Shown here piece by piece: positions 25,077 to 26,939 of a stretch of DNA of 26,939 nt. The position numbers and the translations under genes were made by a program. A model generated the notes under the pieces. It was given only the letters and a program-made list of their open reading frames with translations. It searched no databases and was not told the origin of the DNA. Origin of the DNA: a virus; the IMG/VR virus record IMGVR_UViG_3300025314_000086, positions 1-26,939 of that record. One strand, written 5' to 3'. The number at the start of each line of letters is the position of its first letter. The first letter of the stretch is position 1.

Positions 25077-26567
25077 ATGACTCTTTACACTAGTGATGGA
25101 AATTCCTATGAATCCTTTGCAGATTATGTATTAAAAAATACATCTTCTCCTGAAACCTTTCGTAAAGAGGGTTCCTATCATCAAAGGACTGGATATTCAA
25201 TTGATCCAGAAGCAAGTGAATTACCTTTACATCAAAAAGCTTTTCTAAATGCAATATCTGTTCCTGAGAGTTCAGGCAGGTATGATGTAAGGTACACTCC
25301 ATCGGGAGGAACTAGATTTCAAGAGACAGGACAACATCCTGGAATCTTTGAGCCTGGGCCTTCCGGTCCTTCTAGTGCAGCCGGTAGATATCAATTTACA
25401 ATATCTACTTGGAATAATATGGGAGGAGGTCCGTTTACTAGACGTAATCAAGATGTAAGAGCTTGGGAATTGGCTCAAAAAGAATATAACAGACTTATGG
25501 GTAGAGATCTAGATACTGATCTTAAAGAACAGGGTCTGACTTCCTATATGGCTGAATCTTTAGGGGGAGTTTGGGAAGGATTGAAAGACAGTCCTTTAAA
25601 AGCAGTTCAAGAGTATCATTCTAGTTTGAACCGTTATGGGGGGGCTACTACCCTAGCGGGCACCTCAGATAAACGCACCAGTGAGCTTCCTATTGGCTCT
25701 GAGAGCCCTTCTATTAGAGGGCGAGCTTCTCCTGAATCTTATATCGGAGGTAAGTCTATCCCTGTTTCAGAGGCAGTAGGAGCTACCAATTTAATGGGCA
25801 TGGGACTGGCATCAGCTCCACAAATTTTTTCAACCTTACGTGAACAGGAGTCCTATCATCAAGATGATGAGAAAAACAAACCGAATTTACAATCTGTATC
25901 TGGATTAACAAATTTTATAAAAGAGCTGTTTGGTTATGACAAACCCAAGTCAGAAGAAAAAACATTTAATGTCGAGAATGACGAATTTCCATCAAAAGAA
26001 GATGTAGAATTTGCACAGAAATATGGATGGGGCTACGGACAGTCTTGGGAACGTTATTTTAATAACGAACTTATAAAAATCTTTGGAAAAGAAAAGGGTA
26101 AGACAAAAAAGGTTGAGATCGAGGCTTTAAATTTTGCGGGATATACTTTTGAAGAACTACATAAAGTGATGAACGATTCTAAGTGGACAATGCTGATAGA
26201 TCCTAAACATCCAGAATATAATGTTGTTAAAAATGCTATAGGACAAATGTACGGGAGAGCTGCTTTAGCTTCTGCACGAAGTGGAATTGCTAGTCTGGGT
26301 TTTGATCCTAGTAAAAGTATAACCGATCTTATCACAGAAAAAGTAAATGTTGGAGGGCTCCATTGGCCCAGTTCAGATAAAATATATATAAATCTTCACG
26401 ATAAAAGAAAAGGATTTGAAGGTACTGCTCTATTACATGAAAGCATTCATTCAGGAATAGAACATTTGAAAAGACGTACTCCAAAGGAATCAAAGGAAAT
26501 TCTATCCAAATTAGAATCAAATGGAATAACTGAAGAACACATAGTATTCAAAAATGGGCGACCCTGA
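25077..26567 (+). CDS. Virion lysozyme-like plus HExxH metallopeptidase-like protein
   Basis: The 496-residue product has an N-terminal muramidase-like domain at about 50-180. KAFLNAISVPESSGRYDVRY puts a candidate catalytic E64, and SSAAGRYQFTISTW at 99-112 is the usual second motif of lambda R or GH104-type lytic enzymes. A linker rich in Ser/Gly/Lys follows at about 190-320. The C-terminal part holds LLHESIHSGIEH with HESIH at 454-458, an HExxH zinc site, and candidate third ligand E486 or E487 in TEEH. The protein stops only 9 residues after TEEH, which is short for this kind of domain (see the next ORF). In the virion it would locally open the cell wall during DNA entry. Confidence 0.75.
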   Translation: MTLYTSDGNSYESFADYVLKNTSSPETFRKEGSYHQRTGYSIDPEASELPLHQKAFLNAISVPESSGRYDVRYTPSGGTRFQETGQHPGIFEPGPSGPSSAAGRYQFTISTWNNMGGGPFTRRNQDVRAWELAQKEYNRLMGRDLDTDLKEQGLTSYMAESLGGVWEGLKDSPLKAVQEYHSSLNRYGGATTLAGTSDKRTSELPIGSESPSIRGRASPESYIGGKSIPVSEAVGATNLMGMGLASAPQIFSTLREQESYHQDDEKNKPNLQSVSGLTNFIKELFGYDKPKSEEKTFNVENDEFPSKEDVEFAQKYGWGYGQSWERYFNNELIKIFGKEKGKTKKVEIEALNFAGYTFEELHKVMNDSKWTMLIDPKHPEYNVVKNAIGQMYGRAALASARSGIASLGFDPSKSITDLITEKVNVGGLHWPSSDKIYINLHDKRKGFEGTALLHESIHSGIEHLKRRTPKESKEILSKLESNGITEEHIVFKNGRP

Positions 26568-26706
26568 AAAAGTATCGGATGTTAATATTCGTCAAGAAGC
26601 TTTAGAAAGGTTTAAGAATGTTAAGGTAGCGAAATCTTTATTAGACAAATTAGAAAAACTTGCTGAAAACGAAATTCTAAAGAAACGTCCACGCGGACCT
26701 CGTTAA
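26554..26706 (+). CDS. Small ORF, possible frameshifted C-terminus of the lysozyme/protease
   Basis: The ATG at 26554 lies 14 bases inside the preceding gene in the +1 frame, and 50 codons follow. MGDPEKVSDVNIRQEALERF is predicted helical with Leu/Lys repeats, and the C-terminus is basic (KKRPRGPR). The frame is open upstream only to 26545. If one A of the A5 run at 26550-26554 were absent, the previous protein would run straight into this frame, giving a 542-residue product. It could be a separate small protein coupled by overlap, a programmed +1 frameshift, or a sequencing or true indel. Both readings are consistent with what is seen. Confidence 0.55.
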   Translation: MGDPEKVSDVNIRQEALERFKNVKVAKSLLDKLEKLAENEILKKRPRGPR

Positions 26707-26730
26707 AAGCTACTCTAGATTTTAGACACA

Positions 26731-26766
26731 AAAAGAGCCCCCTAGGCTTACGCCTGGGGGGCTTTT
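26731..26766. terminator. Strong bidirectional intrinsic terminator
   Basis: AAAAGAGCCCCCTAGGC pairs with GCCTGGGGGGCTTTT around a TTAC loop. The stem is about 13-15 bp, with five consecutive C-G pairs and G-U wobbles. On the + strand TTTT ends the stem and AGTTT follows; on the - strand TTTTT follows. It therefore stops the rightward late transcript and also leftward transcription from the right, implying convergent genes beyond the window or the small ORF at 26784-26885. Confidence 0.9.
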
Positions 26767-26783
26767 AGTTTGTAGTCGGCGGA

Positions 26784-26885
26784 CTACTCACGGTTTCTTC
26801 TTGTCTTTCTATTTTTACTCGCCTTGTTATGCTTTACGAAAGTCTGTCTCTTGGAAAGCATACACGGCCTTAAGAGACGTGGCAT
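26784..26885 (-). CDS. Possible small basic protein, 33 aa (leftward)
   Basis: The frame reads MPRLLRPCMLSKRQTFVKHN and ends RKTRRNRE. It is the only plausible leftward gene and points at the bidirectional terminator. The ribosome site is weak. The basic end RKTRRNRE resembles the last residues of the + strand 48-residue protein at 971-1117 (RKRRNRE). No promoter is visible inside the window. Because it is very short, with low sequence complexity, and overlaps two inverted repeats, it may be spurious or the DNA may encode an RNA instead. Confidence 0.3.
   Translation of the reverse strand: MPRLLRPCMLSKRQTFVKHNKASKNRKTRRNRE
26828..26878. other. Interleaved inverted repeats (possible pseudoknot)
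   Basis: TATGCTTT at 26828-26835 can pair with AAAGCATA at 26855-26862. GTCTCTT at 26846-26852 can pair with AAGAGAC at 26872-26878. The two stems are interleaved, as in an H-type pseudoknot, in a noncoding stretch (or a small leftward ORF) after the terminator. Either strand could form it. Stems of 7-8 bp can arise by chance, so this is a candidate only. Confidence 0.35.
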
Positions 26886-26939
26886 TGTCGCTCAGCATGA
26901 TGATGTCTTTGGTTTTGCTTTATTAAGATATTGTTGAAT

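Noticed and set aside
26815-26886. Second leftward frame starting MLSDNATSLK
   Set aside because: Only 22 codons, weak start context, and it overlaps the slightly longer basic frame; neither has independent support.
1-26939. Direct terminal repeat or circular overlap between the window ends
   Set aside because: The first and last few dozen bases share no visible repeat, so completeness or circularity cannot be claimed.

Overview
This window is the late (virion and lysis) region of an A+T-rich tailed bacteriophage with a podovirus-like, short-tail architecture. The evidence is a terminase large subunit, a podovirus-type portal, an HK97-fold major capsid protein, T7 gp11-like and gp12-like tail tube proteins, and a gp13/gp14-like ejection module ending in very large virion proteins. 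There is no tail tape measure or sheath gene. A two-gene spanin set points to a Gram-negative host. A near-consensus sigma70 promoter (TTGACT, 17 bp, TATAAT) suggests use of the host polymerase. A Cys-rich exported protein recalls families I associate with Alphaproteobacteria, but that host guess is weak. No integrase, repressor, tRNA, insertion sequence or CRISPR array was seen.

Layout from left to right: (1) 1-299 is a non-coding A+T-rich leader with ten perfect copies of a 10-bp GATC-containing repeat, an 18-bp tandem duplication inside an inverted repeat, and a strong promoter. (2) 300-4535 holds small genes: unknowns, a Cys-rich exported protein, and a run of small beta-rich proteins including a LamG-like lectin domain and a 20-residue-repeat protein. 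I read this run as surface or fibre components. Two almost identical 12-codon mini-ORFs sit in the junctions before 1156 and 2039. (3) 4535-5305 holds a coiled-coil/one-TM protein and a degenerate CAP-domain protein. (4) 5311-11877 is the packaging and head module: TerL, portal, a small acidic protein, scaffold, major capsid protein and two decoration-like proteins. Hairpins lie on both sides of the second decoration gene. (5) 11934-15511 is the tail module: gp11-like adaptor, a short fibre-like protein, gp12-like nozzle. (6) 15535-16623 is the lysis cassette: M15 peptidase endolysin, holin, i-spanin and an o-spanin embedded in another frame. (7) 16620-26706 is the ejection module: a small unknown, a GNAT (gp13-like), a gp14-like protein, 1637-aa and 718-aa virion proteins, a lysozyme/HExxH protein, and a small ORF that may be its frameshifted C-terminus. 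(8) 26731-26939 holds a strong bidirectional terminator, then a small basic leftward ORF (low confidence) overlapping interleaved inverted repeats.

All confident genes lie on the + strand and are tightly packed, mostly with ATGA/TAATG overlaps or gaps under 30 bases, so they are probably expressed from a few long transcripts. At least four genes (portal, i-spanin, GNAT, 718-aa virion protein) appear to start with UUG. No small terminase subunit was recognised. Most functional calls rest on motifs, order and family resemblance from memory, not on database searches.
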